From Phymorhynchus buccinoides (lineage: Eukaryota > Mollusca > Gastropoda > Neogastropoda > Raphitomidae), in NCBI GenBank assembly GCA_017654935.2, contig CM065684.1:55423281-55487280 (forward strand): 64,000 nt of DNA, in the 5' to 3' direction. This document shows positions 63,781 through 64,000 of this stretch, in pieces. Position 1 is the stretch's first letter; the number at the start of each line of letters is the position of its first letter. The notes beneath the pieces were generated by a model, which made no database searches, had not been told where the DNA came from, and saw only the letters and a program-made list of their open reading frames with translations. Position numbers and translations under genes: made by a program.

Positions 63781-64000
63781 TTTCACGTGAATCATGACTC
63801 ACATCGTCACAATCGCATCACATTCAGGCATCAGAATTGTCAGAGGATGATGAAATAGAAACACCCGAGGATTGAGATTGAGAATTTCTGACAGAGGATT
63901 GGCCTCTTCTGTCAGAGGTTTTGACTTTAAATTGAGTGTTATCTTTTCTGTTAAATAGCATTTTAAAGTGATTTATCACTGCATAAAGCCTTTTTGGTGA
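63781..64000. other. Right edge, nothing recognised
   Basis: Unique-looking intron sequence of WDHD1 with two copies of a gacagaggattg-like motif. No exon seen. Confidence 0.5.

Overview
This is a repeat-rich animal (metazoan) genomic window. It has spliced genes with GT-AG introns, non-LTR retrotransposon remnants, tRNA-derived SINEs, many small inverted-repeat transposons (MITEs) and very long CA, GA and CT microsatellites. The gene homologies and repeat style suggest a lophotrochozoan, perhaps a marine gastropod, but nothing seen here fixes the species. A 500-N gap lies at 31919-32418.

Three protein-coding genes can be supported. (1) On the minus strand, from 30285 leftwards beyond 2548, lie 13 exons of a STAND-type NACHT-TPR protein. 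Their splice phases are mutually consistent. They encode the end of the NACHT ATPase core (Walker B onward), the following helical region and the first TPR repeats. Exons with the Walker A loop and N-terminus were not found and may lie in the gap; the 3' end is beyond the left edge. (2) On the minus strand at 37310-39004 is an apparently intronless CDS for a SOCS4/5-class protein (SH2 plus SOCS box). (3) On the plus strand from 46832 are nine exons of the WD40 part of WDHD1/AND-1 (Ctf4 family), which continues past the right edge.

Layout: 1-2613 satellite arrays; 2548-30285 NACHT-TPR exons in introns full of repeats; 30434-37085 LINE fragments, gap and MITEs; 37310-39004 SOCS gene; 39005-46548 microsatellites and a 2.6-kb element with inverted ends; 46832-62988 WDHD1 with transposon-filled introns; 63040-64000 repeats and a LINE fragment.

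The most unusual feature is tandem amplification overlapping exon boundaries. Five of the 13 NACHT-TPR exons, and one WDHD1 exon, have adjacent tandem copies that include their own splice site: about 50 acceptor copies of 45 bp, nine donor copies of about 95 bp, about 11 acceptor-plus-exon copies with ATC microsatellite, three whole-exon copies, three copies of an exon start, and a duplicated WDHD1 exon. Many copies retain a usable-looking AG or GT, so splice choice and copy-number polymorphism at these loci deserve attention. Several MITE families also show clear nested insertions that give a relative age order.
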